From NCBI RefSeq assembly GCF_000718305.1, contig NZ_JOFQ01000002.1, positions 248,001 to 312,000 on the forward strand: 64,000 bases of DNA, written 5' to 3'. The position numbers were made by a program, and so were the translations under genes. Positions 33,287-42,553 of this stretch are shown here, piece by piece. Positions within the stretch are counted from its first letter, which is position 1. Every line of letters begins with the position of its first letter. The notes below the pieces were generated by a model. It saw only the letters and a list, made by a program, of their open reading frames with translations. It was not told the DNA's origin and ran no database searches. This stretch comes from Streptomyces niger (GTDB lineage: Bacteria; Actinomycetota; Actinomycetes; Streptomycetales; Streptomycetaceae).

Positions 33287-36200
33287 CTAATCGTCGTACG
33301 ACAGATGGTTCTCTTGCTCGGCTACGGCAAGGGCCATCATCCCAGCCGCGAAGTCACGGATCTTCTGCTGGCGTTCCGTCGGAAGATTGCTCAGGCGTTG
33401 GGTGAGTTCAGCGGTGCTGCCCGGCTTGACGGTGGTCGGTGTGCCGTCACCCAGGTGGGTGCGTACGTACTCGATCGCTTCGGCGAATGCCGGCGAAATA
33501 TGGAGCATGCGTATCATGCGCCGGACCGAGTCGCGCTTGACGCGAACCAAGCTGCTCTGGCCGCGAGGCTGAGGCGGCTTCTCCAGCGGTCCGACAGATA
33601 GCGCCAGCGGCCCGCGGTTGACGGGCTGCTTTTCTTCCCATTTTCCGGCACCGCGATCGAACTTGTAGGTTCCCCAGGAAGCTGAGATTGAATGTGGGAA
33701 ACCCTTGATCGGCCCGGTGTGCCAGGTCAGATCGATCTTGTACCAGACCATACGCAGTTTGTCGTCCCGAGTGTCGTCCTTGCGGCGCATCTCCTCCTCG
33801 GGGAATCGTTCGATGCCCCGCTTGAAAGTGGGGTTATTTATGACGTTGCGGGCAGGTACGAGGTTGGATCCAAGGAACGGCCCACCCAGCTTCTCGGTCA
33901 ACAGGTGCATCCGCACCCACCGGGTACTGGCGTCGGTGTTGAGGTCGTACTTATTGAGGTAGCGGAAACCAATCGGCTCATGGACCAGCCTGGAGTGAGC
34001 CTTCTGGCCGTTGGCTTTGGCGAACTTCTCGTTGAGGAATTCGGCTTTGAAGTTCTTGGCGAGCACGCCATTTGTGAATTCGGGTATGCGGGGGGCCGGC
34101 AGGTCCGGGTCCGGTTCGTTCTTGAGGTAGTCGGTGTGTTCTTTGTAGTCGTCCGTATCGAGGTCTTCGGCTTTGGTGTATCCGGGGGTTACCGGGGCTT
34201 GTGGATTGAGCTTGGCGATAACGGTGAAATGGGGACTTCCGGACTTGGCGAGGCTGGTAAGCCGGTACCAGCGACGTAGTCCTGCGAGAAGGTTCCGGTG
34301 AGCGGCCGGTTCCAAGCCCTCGTCCAGTCGCTTGCGGATGATGGGGCGGATGCGGGCGACAATCTTAGCCAAGCGCTCGGCTTTGGAATCCTCCTCTTCC
34401 TCTTTCTTGCGCCTGTTCTTTTCCGGCTTGGTCTTCGGGCGGCCCGGGCCGCGGTGGTCGTCCTTGGGCCGGGTTCTGCCGGGGCCCTTTTTGTCGTGCT
34501 TGGGGCGGGGCTTGCGGCGGTCGCGGTCGTGGTCGGGCTTGGGGCGGGGTTTGCGGTCGCCGTCCTTGGTGTCCCGGGGCTTCTTGCTGTCGCCGTCCTT
34601 CGGCTTTGTGGGGTCTTTGTCGTCGTTCTTCGGCTTGCTCGGGGTGCCTTTGTCGTCCTTGGGCTTGCCGGGAGCGTCCTTGTCGTCCTTGGGCTTCGGC
34701 TTGGTTTCCGGGTCGGGCTTCGGTTTGGGCTTGGGTTCCGGCTTGGGCTTGGGCTTGGGGGACGGGGTGGGGCGGGTGTCTTCGTTGTTGTCCTTCGGGC
34801 GGCCGGGCTTGTCCGTGTCCTTGGGCGTGGTGCGGCCGTCCTGGTCCTTGGGCCTGGTCGGGGTGGCCTTGTCGTCGTTCCTGCTGTCCCTGGGCTTGCC
34901 GGGGGTGTCCTTGTCGGTCCTCGGCTTGCCCGGGGCGTTCTGGTCCTTCGGGCGGGACGGGTCCGTGTCCTTGGGCTTGGCCGGGCCTGGTTCCTTGCCC
35001 TTGTCCGGGCCGCTCTTTGTTGTGGGCTTGTTCGGGTCGGCCTTCGGGTGGGGCTGTGCGTTGGGGCGGGTGTCCGGGCCGGTGCCCTTGGCCGGCTTGG
35101 GGAGGGTGGAGGTGGGGTGAGGGGTGTCGTTGTCGCCGCGGCGCTGTTCCCGCTTGCCGCCCTTGTCGTCGCCCGCGCCGGCTCTCGACGGGCCGCCCCT
35201 GTCTCCCTTGCCGAGCTTGGCCGCCACCGACTTCAGGCGGCGGCCGACCTTGGCGACGTACTTGCCGATGCCGTTGAGGAGGGCCTCGTAGGCGAGTTCG
35301 AGGAGGGCGACGATGCCCGCCGCGACCGCCTTGGCGAAGAGGATGCCCGCGCCGCCCTGGCGTACGGCCTTCAGCCAGTCGAGGACCGCGCCCATTGCGC
35401 GGAGGATCTCGCCCAGGGCGCCGATGGCCGTGCGGATGGCGTCGATGACCGCCATGACCCAGCCGGCGCCGGGGATCAGCTTCGCGACGACCTTGGTGAT
35501 GACGATCTCGCCGATGATGAAGGGGAGCTGGGGGACGATCGCGTCCCAGGTCTCCTTCACGATCTTTTCGAGGGTGAAGCCCCCCTTGATGAGCTTGTCG
35601 ATGATCGCCTTTGGGACGCCGATGATCTCTTCGATCTTCGACTGGAACCACTGCTTGACCGCGTTCTTGACCTCGCGGAACAGGTGGTTCTTCGCGCCGT
35701 CGACCGCCGAGTTCTTCGCACCGCTCAGCCAGCCGCCCGGGTCGTCCATGAAGTCGATCGCAATCATCATGAACTCGCCCAGCGCGCCGAGGAGTTTGGA
35801 CGCGTACTCCAGTACCGTCTTGATCGCGTCCACGACCGCCTTGATGACGTCCATGAGCATCTTCTTCAGGACGTTCAGGATGTCGCTGAGGAGCTTGGCG
35901 ATGCGGTTGAGGAGATCTGTGATGATCTTCTTGAGGAGTGCCGCCAGTTTTGTGACCAGGGCTATCGCCGCGGCGATCAGGTCCGTGATGAATTTCCTGA
36001 TGCGGTTGGCGAGGTCGATGATCGCCTTGACCATGTTCTTTGCGAACTCGATCAGGTCATTGATCAGGTTTTTGATCGTGTCAACGATCCACTTGCGGGC
36101 CTCGTTGATCCAGCGCTCGACGTTCTCCTTGAAGTTCTTGATGAAGTTGACGACCGCGTCACGCGCCTCCCGGATGATCCGGACGATCGCGTTCTTGATT

Positions 36201-39200
36201 TCGAGAACCTTCTCCTTGAGCCAGTCGAAGGCTTTCGTGAGCCAGTTGCCCGAGTCCTTGGCCGCGGTGTCGGTCTTGTTCTTGGCGTCGGTCTCCGCCT
36301 TGTTGCCTTTTTCCTTGATCTTTCTGTCGCTGTCCTCCTTCTCCTTCTTCGTGTCATCGTCGGTCTTCTTTTCGCGGTCCTTGACGTCCTTGCGGACCTT
36401 GTCGCGCTTCTCGCTCTTCTTCGTGCCGAGCTTCTTGAGTTCCTGGTCCTGCTCCGTGCGCCAGTCGGCGCGCTGTGACGTGACCTCCGACTGGGCCTTC
36501 GCGCGTTCGCCCGTCTGCTCCGCGGTGTTCTTGGCCACCTCGCCGGCGACCTGCTGCTTGTGCTTCGCCTGCGACTGGCGGAAGTTCTTGTCCTTGGTCT
36601 GGCGACCGTCGGACATCTCCTTCTGGCCCTTGCTGAACGCCTGCTGGAACTGCGGCTTCCGGTCGTGCTCCGCCACGGTCGATGCTGCCTCTGCCGGCAC
36701 CGCCCCCGTTGACGCCTTGCCCGTACGCACCCCGCCCTTGCCGCCCTCGCGGCCGGGCACCTTGCCCTTCAGCTCCTCCTTGGGGGCGTTGGGGTAGACC
36801 TGGTTCTCGCCCATCGAGCGCCCGGCGTCGTCACGGCCCGTCGTGACGGCCTCCTGGCCCTTGGCGTCGACCGCTTGGTCCTGCTCACCGGCCTTCTCGT
36901 CGGCTGCACCCTGCATGTTCACGCCCGGCGCGTTGCCCGCCTGGGCCTGCTTCAGAGCCTCGTCCTTCGTCGGGAGCCCCGCGAACTTGGCGGCCAGCTC
37001 CTCCTTGTCCACCTTGAAGCCGAGCTTCTCCGCGACCCAGCCGACGCCGAAGCCGAGGGCCATCTTGAAGGTGTCCCAGCCGCCGGGCTCCTCCGCCTTC
37101 TCCGCCTCGATCTGTCCCTCGGGCTTCTTCTCGCCCTTGACCTCGGCCTTCTCGTCCTTGGGAGCGTCGGACTTCTGTGCCGGATCCTGGGAGTACTGCG
37201 CCGCGGCGTCCGTCTTGGGCTTCCCCTCCAGGGTCTGCGGCGCGCCTGCCGGGCGCTGCATGTTCGGCGGTGCCGCGGCGAGCTGCTTGTGCTCGTCGCC
37301 GACCGTACGGTCCACCGAACCGCCCACGCCGCCCATGGCCTCAAGCGCCTTGTGGGGCTTGAGCTTGGCGGCCGAGGACAGGCCCGCTTCGGGGGACACC
37401 TGGGAGAGGTTCGGCGCGGGGCCCGAGTCCTTCTTCTTCCCCTTGGCCGGTGCGCTGCCCTTGCCGCCTCCGCCCCCACCGCCGCCACGCGGCGCCTTGG
37501 GCGCGGGAGCCGCCTTGGGCGCGGCGGCCTCGGCGCCCGGCTCATCCTTCGTCCCCGGCTCTTCCTTCTTGGCTGGAGACGGCTGCGGCGACTCCTTCGG
37601 TGCGGACGCGGGCGCCGATGCCTTCGCCGGTTCCTTGACCGCCGGTTCCTTCGTCTCCTGAGCGTTGGCGCCTCCCGAAGGAGCGTCCGGCCCCGAGGAC
37701 GCCTGGCTGCTCGCACCGCCCGGCGTATCCGCGTTCGAGCCGCCGGAGACATGGGTGTCCCGCGCGGGCGACGGAGACTTGCTGTCCTGTCCCTTGTCCT
37801 CGCCCTGGCCCGCCGTATCGCCCTTGCCCTGGCCCGCCGTGGCCGGCTCCGCCTTCTTCTGGCCGTCGTTCTTCTGCTCGTCCTTCTTCGGTTCCTCGCC
37901 CTTGCCGGCTGTCTCAGGCGCCGCGGACTTGCCGCCCGCGGCCTTCTGGGAGTCCGTCTCCTGTGCACCCTTGGCCTTGTCGCCGCCGGCCTCGGTGCCC
38001 TTCTCCTCCTTGGCGGCGGCCTCCTTCTCCTCGCCGCCGCCGTCCGCCCTGCCCGGTGACTCCTGTACCGCCTTCTGTGCGGCGACGGGGCCCGCCTTCG
38101 GGTCGTCCCCGCTCTTCGGGTCCTTCGACGGGGTGCCCGCGCCCGGCCGGGGGTCGGCCATGCGCTCCGCGTCCGGGTCGCCGGAGAACGCATCGTCGGG
38201 CCCGCCCTCGGTCTCCACCGACGGCTCGGACTCCAGGGGGGCCTCGGCTTCGGCCTCCTCCGGCTCGGCCTCGACCGCTTCGTCCTCGGCGTCCTCGGCG
38301 TCCCGCTCGGCCTGCACCTTGTCGGCCCTGGTCGGCGGCGGTGCGGGGAAGGAGGGCACCGACTGGGTGGCCGACGAGGCGGAATCGAGGGTCTCCGCCG
38401 TCGGTACCCCGGACACATCGAGGTCCTGCTCGGGCAGGAAGTCCTCCGGCTGGAGCTTGGTGTCCCAGGCGCTCTTCTCGGCGCCCCCGACCTCCACCTC
38501 CGAGGCGCTGCCGGCGCCGAACGGATCGTCGTCTGCGGCCTCTTCCGGGCCGTCGAGGTCCTGGTTGCGTACGCCGTCGAGTCGGCTGGTCCTGCCGGGC
38601 AGCTCGGTGCCCTTGCCCGCAGTGGTGGGGGAGCCCTCGAACCTGTTCCTGCCGGCCTTGTCCTCCTGCTTGGCCGGCTGGCCCGCGACGTGCTGTTCGG
38701 CGGCTTCCGGGCGGTTCTTCGCCGCGGACTCCTCCTTGCTCGAGACCGCCGTCTCCCGCTGCTCGGCCTCCTCCTTTCCTGCCGCGCCCTTCTTGTCGTC
38801 CCCGCTCTTCTTCTCGTCAGCGCCCTTGCCCTCGGCGCTCTTCTTGTCCTCGCCGGACTGTTCGTTTCCGTCGGCTTTCCTGCCTTCGCCGGACTTCGCG
38901 TCCTCCTGGGAGCCCCCGGACTTCTGACCGTCTTCCTTGCCGCCCTCGGCCGTCGTGCCGGACGGCGGCTCCGCCTTCCCGGCGGTCGCCCCTCCGGCCG
39001 GCCCGGACGGCTCCTTCCCGGCGGACGAAGTGCCGCTGTCCTTGCCCGCACCCGTCTCGGTCTGCCGCTCACCGCGCGGCGCGCCCCCGCCCTGCGGAGT
39101 ACTGCCGCTCTGCGGCGTGCCACCGTTCCGCGGCGTGCTGCCGGGCGCGGGCGGCGCCTCCGCCCGGTCCTTCTCGGGCCCGGGGGCCGACGCGGGCTTC

Positions 39201-40132
39201 TCCTCGCGGGCCTTCTCCTCCTCGGCCGCGCGGTGCTCGCTCTCCCGCTCGATGCGAAGGTCGTCGGCCAGGTCGGGCTCCACCGCCGGGGCGTCCTGAG
39301 CCGCCCACTCGGTGGTGTCGGCCGCGTGGTCGCCCTGCGCCTCGATCTCCTCGACCAGGTCGAGCACCCGGTCGTGCTCCGGACCGAGCAGCCGGCTCTC
39401 CAGGCGTCCGAGCACGTCGTCCAGCAGCTCGTCGGGCAGGCGCGCCAATTGCGTACGGGTGCGCTTCGACAGGTCCGCAGGGTCGCCGCGCAGCGACCGC
39501 ACGACGCCGTTCGCCAGCCGGTCGACCAGCGTTGCCGGGTCGAGCTGTTCCAGACGCATCCGGTCCGCGTCCACCGTCGCGTACCGGAGCCAGCCCGGGG
39601 TCGCCTGGCCTTCTTCGATCTCGGCGGCGGCTGGTTGTTCCGCGGGTACGGATTCCTGCAGCGCCCCCAGTACCGAGGACTGGGCCGCCGACTCCGCCTC
39701 CCGTTCGATCGTTTCCTGGGGGAGGGATACGGAGCCCAGGTCGCGGCCCGCGCGCAAAGCGCCCAGACCGTGCGGATTCTGGACCGTGTGCAGCAGCTCG
39801 TGGGCCAACAACCGCTGGCCGTCCGCCGTTCCGGGGCGGTATGTGCCCTCGCGGAAGAAGATGTCCTGGCCGACCGCGAAGGCGTCCGCGCCCATCATGT
39901 CGGCCAGTTGGGCGGAGTCGCGGTCGGTGTGCAGGCGGACCTGGCTGAAGTCGTGGCCGAGCTGTTCTTCGAGGTCGCGGCGGACGCTCAGGTCCAGCGG
40001 CTGGCCGGCGCCGCTGACGATGTCCTTCGGCTCGGGGGTGCGGGACTTGGCGTTGCGTTCCCGGCGCTTGCGGCGCTTCTCGGCGGCGGACTGGCTGGTG
40101 TCCTGGGAGGAGGAGTGGGACGTGCTGCTCAT
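33287..40132 (-). CDS. Giant DUF4157 protein, probable modular injection-system effector with low-GC C-terminal toxin domain
   Basis: 2281 residues. (a) Residues about 31-120: DUF4157, ending in HELLHTVQ (HExxH at 111-115), the mark of eCIS-associated cargo. (b) About 120-1290: charged, Pro/Glu/Lys/Ser-rich disordered region with coiled-coil parts. (c) About 1290-1635: long amphipathic helices with many Ile/Leu/Lys (WLKEKVLEIKNAIVRIIREA, DLIAAAIALVTKLAALLKKI). (d) About 1660-1910: Lys-Pro/Asp-Lys-Pro low-complexity linker. (e) About 1915-2281: globular C-terminal domain with MHLLTEKLGGP at about 2075, then SNLVPARNVINN and an Arg/Glu-rich segment, resembling the H-L-L...GG...N-L-v-P...N pattern of His-Me-finger nucleases. 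Parts d and e differ sharply in base composition. Coordinates overlap the upstream small gene by four bases. Catalytic activity is inferred, not shown. Confidence 0.8.
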   Translation of the reverse strand: MSSTSHSSSQDTSQSAAEKRRKRRERNAKSRTPEPKDIVSGAGQPLDLSVRRDLEEQLGHDFSQVRLHTDRDSAQLADMMGADAFAVGQDIFFREGTYRPGTADGQRLLAHELLHTVQNPHGLGALRAGRDLGSVSLPQETIEREAESAAQSSVLGALQESVPAEQPAAAEIEEGQATPGWLRYATVDADRMRLEQLDPATLVDRLANGVVRSLRGDPADLSKRTRTQLARLPDELLDDVLGRLESRLLGPEHDRVLDLVEEIEAQGDHAADTTEWAAQDAPAVEPDLADDLRIERESEHRAAEEEKAREEKPASAPGPEKDRAEAPPAPGSTPRNGGTPQSGSTPQGGGAPRGERQTETGAGKDSGTSSAGKEPSGPAGGATAGKAEPPSGTTAEGGKEDGQKSGGSQEDAKSGEGRKADGNEQSGEDKKSAEGKGADEKKSGDDKKGAAGKEEAEQRETAVSSKEESAAKNRPEAAEQHVAGQPAKQEDKAGRNRFEGSPTTAGKGTELPGRTSRLDGVRNQDLDGPEEAADDDPFGAGSASEVEVGGAEKSAWDTKLQPEDFLPEQDLDVSGVPTAETLDSASSATQSVPSFPAPPPTRADKVQAERDAEDAEDEAVEAEPEEAEAEAPLESEPSVETEGGPDDAFSGDPDAERMADPRPGAGTPSKDPKSGDDPKAGPVAAQKAVQESPGRADGGGEEKEAAAKEEKGTEAGGDKAKGAQETDSQKAAGGKSAAPETAGKGEEPKKDEQKNDGQKKAEPATAGQGKGDTAGQGEDKGQDSKSPSPARDTHVSGGSNADTPGGASSQASSGPDAPSGGANAQETKEPAVKEPAKASAPASAPKESPQPSPAKKEEPGTKDEPGAEAAAPKAAPAPKAPRGGGGGGGGKGSAPAKGKKKDSGPAPNLSQVSPEAGLSSAAKLKPHKALEAMGGVGGSVDRTVGDEHKQLAAAPPNMQRPAGAPQTLEGKPKTDAAAQYSQDPAQKSDAPKDEKAEVKGEKKPEGQIEAEKAEEPGGWDTFKMALGFGVGWVAEKLGFKVDKEELAAKFAGLPTKDEALKQAQAGNAPGVNMQGAADEKAGEQDQAVDAKGQEAVTTGRDDAGRSMGENQVYPNAPKEELKGKVPGREGGKGGVRTGKASTGAVPAEAASTVAEHDRKPQFQQAFSKGQKEMSDGRQTKDKNFRQSQAKHKQQVAGEVAKNTAEQTGERAKAQSEVTSQRADWRTEQDQELKKLGTKKSEKRDKVRKDVKDREKKTDDDTKKEKEDSDRKIKEKGNKAETDAKNKTDTAAKDSGNWLTKAFDWLKEKVLEIKNAIVRIIREARDAVVNFIKNFKENVERWINEARKWIVDTIKNLINDLIEFAKNMVKAIIDLANRIRKFITDLIAAAIALVTKLAALLKKIITDLLNRIAKLLSDILNVLKKMLMDVIKAVVDAIKTVLEYASKLLGALGEFMMIAIDFMDDPGGWLSGAKNSAVDGAKNHLFREVKNAVKQWFQSKIEEIIGVPKAIIDKLIKGGFTLEKIVKETWDAIVPQLPFIIGEIVITKVVAKLIPGAGWVMAVIDAIRTAIGALGEILRAMGAVLDWLKAVRQGGAGILFAKAVAAGIVALLELAYEALLNGIGKYVAKVGRRLKSVAAKLGKGDRGGPSRAGAGDDKGGKREQRRGDNDTPHPTSTLPKPAKGTGPDTRPNAQPHPKADPNKPTTKSGPDKGKEPGPAKPKDTDPSRPKDQNAPGKPRTDKDTPGKPRDSRNDDKATPTRPKDQDGRTTPKDTDKPGRPKDNNEDTRPTPSPKPKPKPEPKPKPKPDPETKPKPKDDKDAPGKPKDDKGTPSKPKNDDKDPTKPKDGDSKKPRDTKDGDRKPRPKPDHDRDRRKPRPKHDKKGPGRTRPKDDHRGPGRPKTKPEKNRRKKEEEEDSKAERLAKIVARIRPIIRKRLDEGLEPAAHRNLLAGLRRWYRLTSLAKSGSPHFTVIAKLNPQAPVTPGYTKAEDLDTDDYKEHTDYLKNEPDPDLPAPRIPEFTNGVLAKNFKAEFLNEKFAKANGQKAHSRLVHEPIGFRYLNKYDLNTDASTRWVRMHLLTEKLGGPFLGSNLVPARNVINNPTFKRGIERFPEEEMRRKDDTRDDKLRMVWYKIDLTWHTGPIKGFPHSISASWGTYKFDRGAGKWEEKQPVNRGPLALSVGPLEKPPQPRGQSSLVRVKRDSVRRMIRMLHISPAFAEAIEYVRTHLGDGTPTTVKPGSTAELTQRLSNLPTERQQKIRDFAAGMMALAVAEQENHLSYDD
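34390..35110 (-). repeat. Low-complexity Lys-Pro/Asp-Lys coding repeats in the effector linker
   Basis: The plus strand here is a run of variations on ttgtccttgggcttg and gggcttgggcttg, encoding PKPKPKP and DDKDAPGKPKD-type units on the minus strand. It separates the helical region from the C-terminal domain. Such repeats could help domain exchange by recombination. Confidence 0.75.
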
Positions 40133-40467
40133 CGGGCCTCCCCCCGTCCGGTCAGGCCTGCGTGGACCGAGCGGGCCAGGGCCTCGCCCAGGCGGGCGGG
40201 GGACGTCGTACGGGGGAGGGGTGGCAGGCCCGCGAGCGCGTCGAGGGAGACCGGGGAGCCGTCGGCTGCCAGGGGCACCCCGCGTTCGTGGACCAGCCGG
40301 GTCAGCTCGCGCTGGAAGGACGTCATGACGCGGTCGGGGTCGACGCGGGCGTCGAAGCCGTCCAGGACGAGTTCGCCGATGTCGATGCGGAAGGAGCGCG
40401 CGGGACCCTCCGCAGCCGGGGTCGCCCCTCTCCGTACGCCGTCGTGAGCGGGCTCGTTCAGACCCAT
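40129..40467 (-). CDS. Small accessory protein of the injection-system operon
   Basis: 112 residues. The middle (SFRIDIGELVLDGFDARVDPDRVMTSFQRELTRLV) reads as a strand-helix unit, and the end (LPPLPRTTSPARLGEALARSVH) as a helix, found in equivalent small genes between the ATPase and DUF4157 genes of eCIS loci. It overlaps the ATPase stop by 10 bases and the DUF4157 start by four. It may be a chaperone or loading factor for the giant neighbour (inference from position only). Confidence 0.65.
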   Translation of the reverse strand: MGLNEPAHDGVRRGATPAAEGPARSFRIDIGELVLDGFDARVDPDRVMTSFQRELTRLVHERGVPLAADGSPVSLDALAGLPPLPRTTSPARLGEALARSVHAGLTGRGEAR

Positions 40468-42521
40468 CCGTGGACCTCCGACGGCGTCAAGGAGCGTTCC
40501 AGCTTCAGGTATTCGGTGCGGGCCGCGGCGAGCATGTGGCGCATCTGCACCTGCTCGCCCTCCTCTGCGGCCAGGAAGGCGCCGGAGAGCGCGACGTTGC
40601 GGATCGAGCCGCCGGCGACGGTCAACTGGGCGAGCAGGTCCGGGTCGATGCCCTTCATGGGGGCCTGGGCGGGGAGGACCCGGCGCCAGATCTCCGCGCG
40701 CTCCTTCTCGCCCGGGAAGGGGAAGTCGACGACGAAGCGGATGCGGCGCATGAAGGCGGAGTCCAGGGCCTTCTTCATGTTGGTGGTGAGGACGGCCAGG
40801 CCGCGGTACGCCTCCATGCGCATGAGGAGGTAGCTGACCTCCAGGTTCGCGTAGCGGTCGTGGCTGTCCTTGACCTCGCTGCGCTTGCCGAAGAGCGCGT
40901 CGGCTTCATCGAACAACAACAGGGCGCCGCCGCGCTCCGCCGCGTCGAAGACCCGGCTGAGGTTCTTCTCGGTCTCGCCGATGTATTTGCTGACGACCTG
41001 GGAGAGATCGATGATGAAGAGGTCGAGGCCCAGTTCCTTGGCCATGACCTCGGCGGCGAGGGTCTTGCCGGTACCGGAGCCGCCCGCGAAGAGCGCGGTG
41101 ACGCCGAGGCCGCTGCGGAGGGACTTCGCGAAGCCCCAGTCCTGGTAGACCGTGGAGCGCTGGCGTACGTGGGCGACGATCTCCTGGAGGATGCGCAGCT
41201 GGCGGTCGGCGAGGACGAGGTCGTCCCAGCCGGCCCGCGGTTCGATGCGGCGGCCCAGTTCGTCCAGGCCCATGCGGGCCTCGGTGAGGCCGGCCTGCCA
41301 GGCCAGTTCGGAAGCGTCGAGGGTGTCGGAGTGCGGCAGGTCGCGGCGTACGGATGCGGCGGCCGAGCGGACGACGTGCGGCGGGAGCTGGAACTGCGCC
41401 ACGAGGGACTGGAGATGCCGGTCGGTGACCTCCGGGACGTCGGCGAAGGCGTCGGTCCAGAGGGTGAGGTGCTCCTCGTCGGAGAGCTTGGGGACGGTGA
41501 CGCGTTCGCCGCGGGGGTGCTCCGTACGGCGGGGGTCGGGGCTCGACACGACGAGGGGGACGGCCGCGCCCGCGATGAAGGAGTCCGCGGCGGCGTGCTG
41601 GTCGCGGTCCAGTTCGCCGACCTCGATGAGCAGGGCGGCGGGGAGGAGGATCGCCTCGCGTTGCCACAGACGGGCCAGGCGGTCGCGTTCGGCGGCGTCC
41701 GTGGGGATGTCGTCGGCGGCCATGGAGTACAGGCCGAGGCCGGAGCGGCGGGCCGCGGTGGCGGCGATGTCGGCGCGGGTGCGGAGGTCCGCGCCGACCA
41801 GTTCGACGCGGAGCGGCGAGTCCGGGCTGCTGCTCGCCCAGCCGGCCGCGACCCGGTCGGCCGCCGCGTCGTACGAAGGCGGGAGGGCCGCGGGGGCCGC
41901 CGTACGGCGCAGCAGGCCGTGCAGCTTGGCGTCCAGGTACGGCGTACCGACCAGGAAGTGCAGGATGCGCTCGTCCAGGCGGAGCCGGGTGGTCGTCAGG
42001 CGGGTCTCGTCCTCCAGCTCGACCAGGCGCCAGCGGCGGAGCGGGGCGACGGGGGTGAGGGCGCTCCAGTGCGGTTCGGCGAGGGCGGCCAGGGCGAGGG
42101 AGAAGGTCGGGTACGCGCGGGTGGGGTCACCGGCGGCCGCGGCGCAGCGCGCGTCCGTGGTCGGGTCCAGCTCGGCCGCCGCGGCCAGCAGGACGACCTC
42201 GCGCTCGAAGGCGCTGAGGCCGAAGCAGGCGGTCAGCGCGTCGAGTGCGGCCACCTTGGCGGTGGCGGTGACGGTGGCGGTGGCGGTGGCGGGCTCGACG
42301 GCGGCGCCGGTCCCGGAGCCGGTACCCGCGCCGGTCCCGGAGTCGGTACCCGCGCCGGTCCCGGAGTCGGTACCCGCGCCGGTCCCGGTACCAGGACCGG
42401 GACCGGCGCTCGCGCCCGTACCGCCGGCCCGCGCCGCGTGGGCGTCCACGCGCGCCAGCACGGACCGCACGGCGGCGGCCAGTGCGGCGCCGTCCGCCGC
42501 GGCCCCCGTGTGCTCGCCCAT
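40458..42521 (-). CDS. AAA+ ATPase of the contractile injection system (Afp15-like)
   Basis: 687 residues. The C-terminal AAA+ module has Walker A GGSGTGKT (about residue 477), Walker B LLLFDEADALFGKR (about 537), sensor TTNMKKALDSAFMRRIRF and the C-terminal helical lid. The N-terminal half contains the winged/helical part of Afp15-like proteins (TACFGLSAFEREVVLLAAAAEL). This ATPase is a core eCIS gene thought to assist particle assembly or cargo loading. The N-terminal tail holds Gly-Thr-Gly repeats from 30-base DNA repeats (about 42295-42400). I use the ATG at 42521; upstream sequence in the same frame belongs to the neighbouring gene in another frame. Confidence 0.88.
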   Translation of the reverse strand: MGEHTGAAADGAALAAAVRSVLARVDAHAARAGGTGASAGPGPGTGTGAGTDSGTGAGTDSGTGAGTGSGTGAAVEPATATATVTATAKVAALDALTACFGLSAFEREVVLLAAAAELDPTTDARCAAAAGDPTRAYPTFSLALAALAEPHWSALTPVAPLRRWRLVELEDETRLTTTRLRLDERILHFLVGTPYLDAKLHGLLRRTAAPAALPPSYDAAADRVAAGWASSSPDSPLRVELVGADLRTRADIAATAARRSGLGLYSMAADDIPTDAAERDRLARLWQREAILLPAALLIEVGELDRDQHAAADSFIAGAAVPLVVSSPDPRRTEHPRGERVTVPKLSDEEHLTLWTDAFADVPEVTDRHLQSLVAQFQLPPHVVRSAAASVRRDLPHSDTLDASELAWQAGLTEARMGLDELGRRIEPRAGWDDLVLADRQLRILQEIVAHVRQRSTVYQDWGFAKSLRSGLGVTALFAGGSGTGKTLAAEVMAKELGLDLFIIDLSQVVSKYIGETEKNLSRVFDAAERGGALLLFDEADALFGKRSEVKDSHDRYANLEVSYLLMRMEAYRGLAVLTTNMKKALDSAFMRRIRFVVDFPFPGEKERAEIWRRVLPAQAPMKGIDPDLLAQLTVAGGSIRNVALSGAFLAAEEGEQVQMRHMLAAARTEYLKLERSLTPSEVHGWV

Positions 42522-42553
42522 GTCCTCGGTGCCCCCCGTTCCGCGCACTCGCC

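Noticed and set aside
39796..39802. HELLH in the DUF4157 domain as an active zinc protease
   Set aside because: The motif is there, but in eCIS cargo the DUF4157 domain is mainly a marker or processing module; no downstream third ligand could be named, so protease activity is not claimed.
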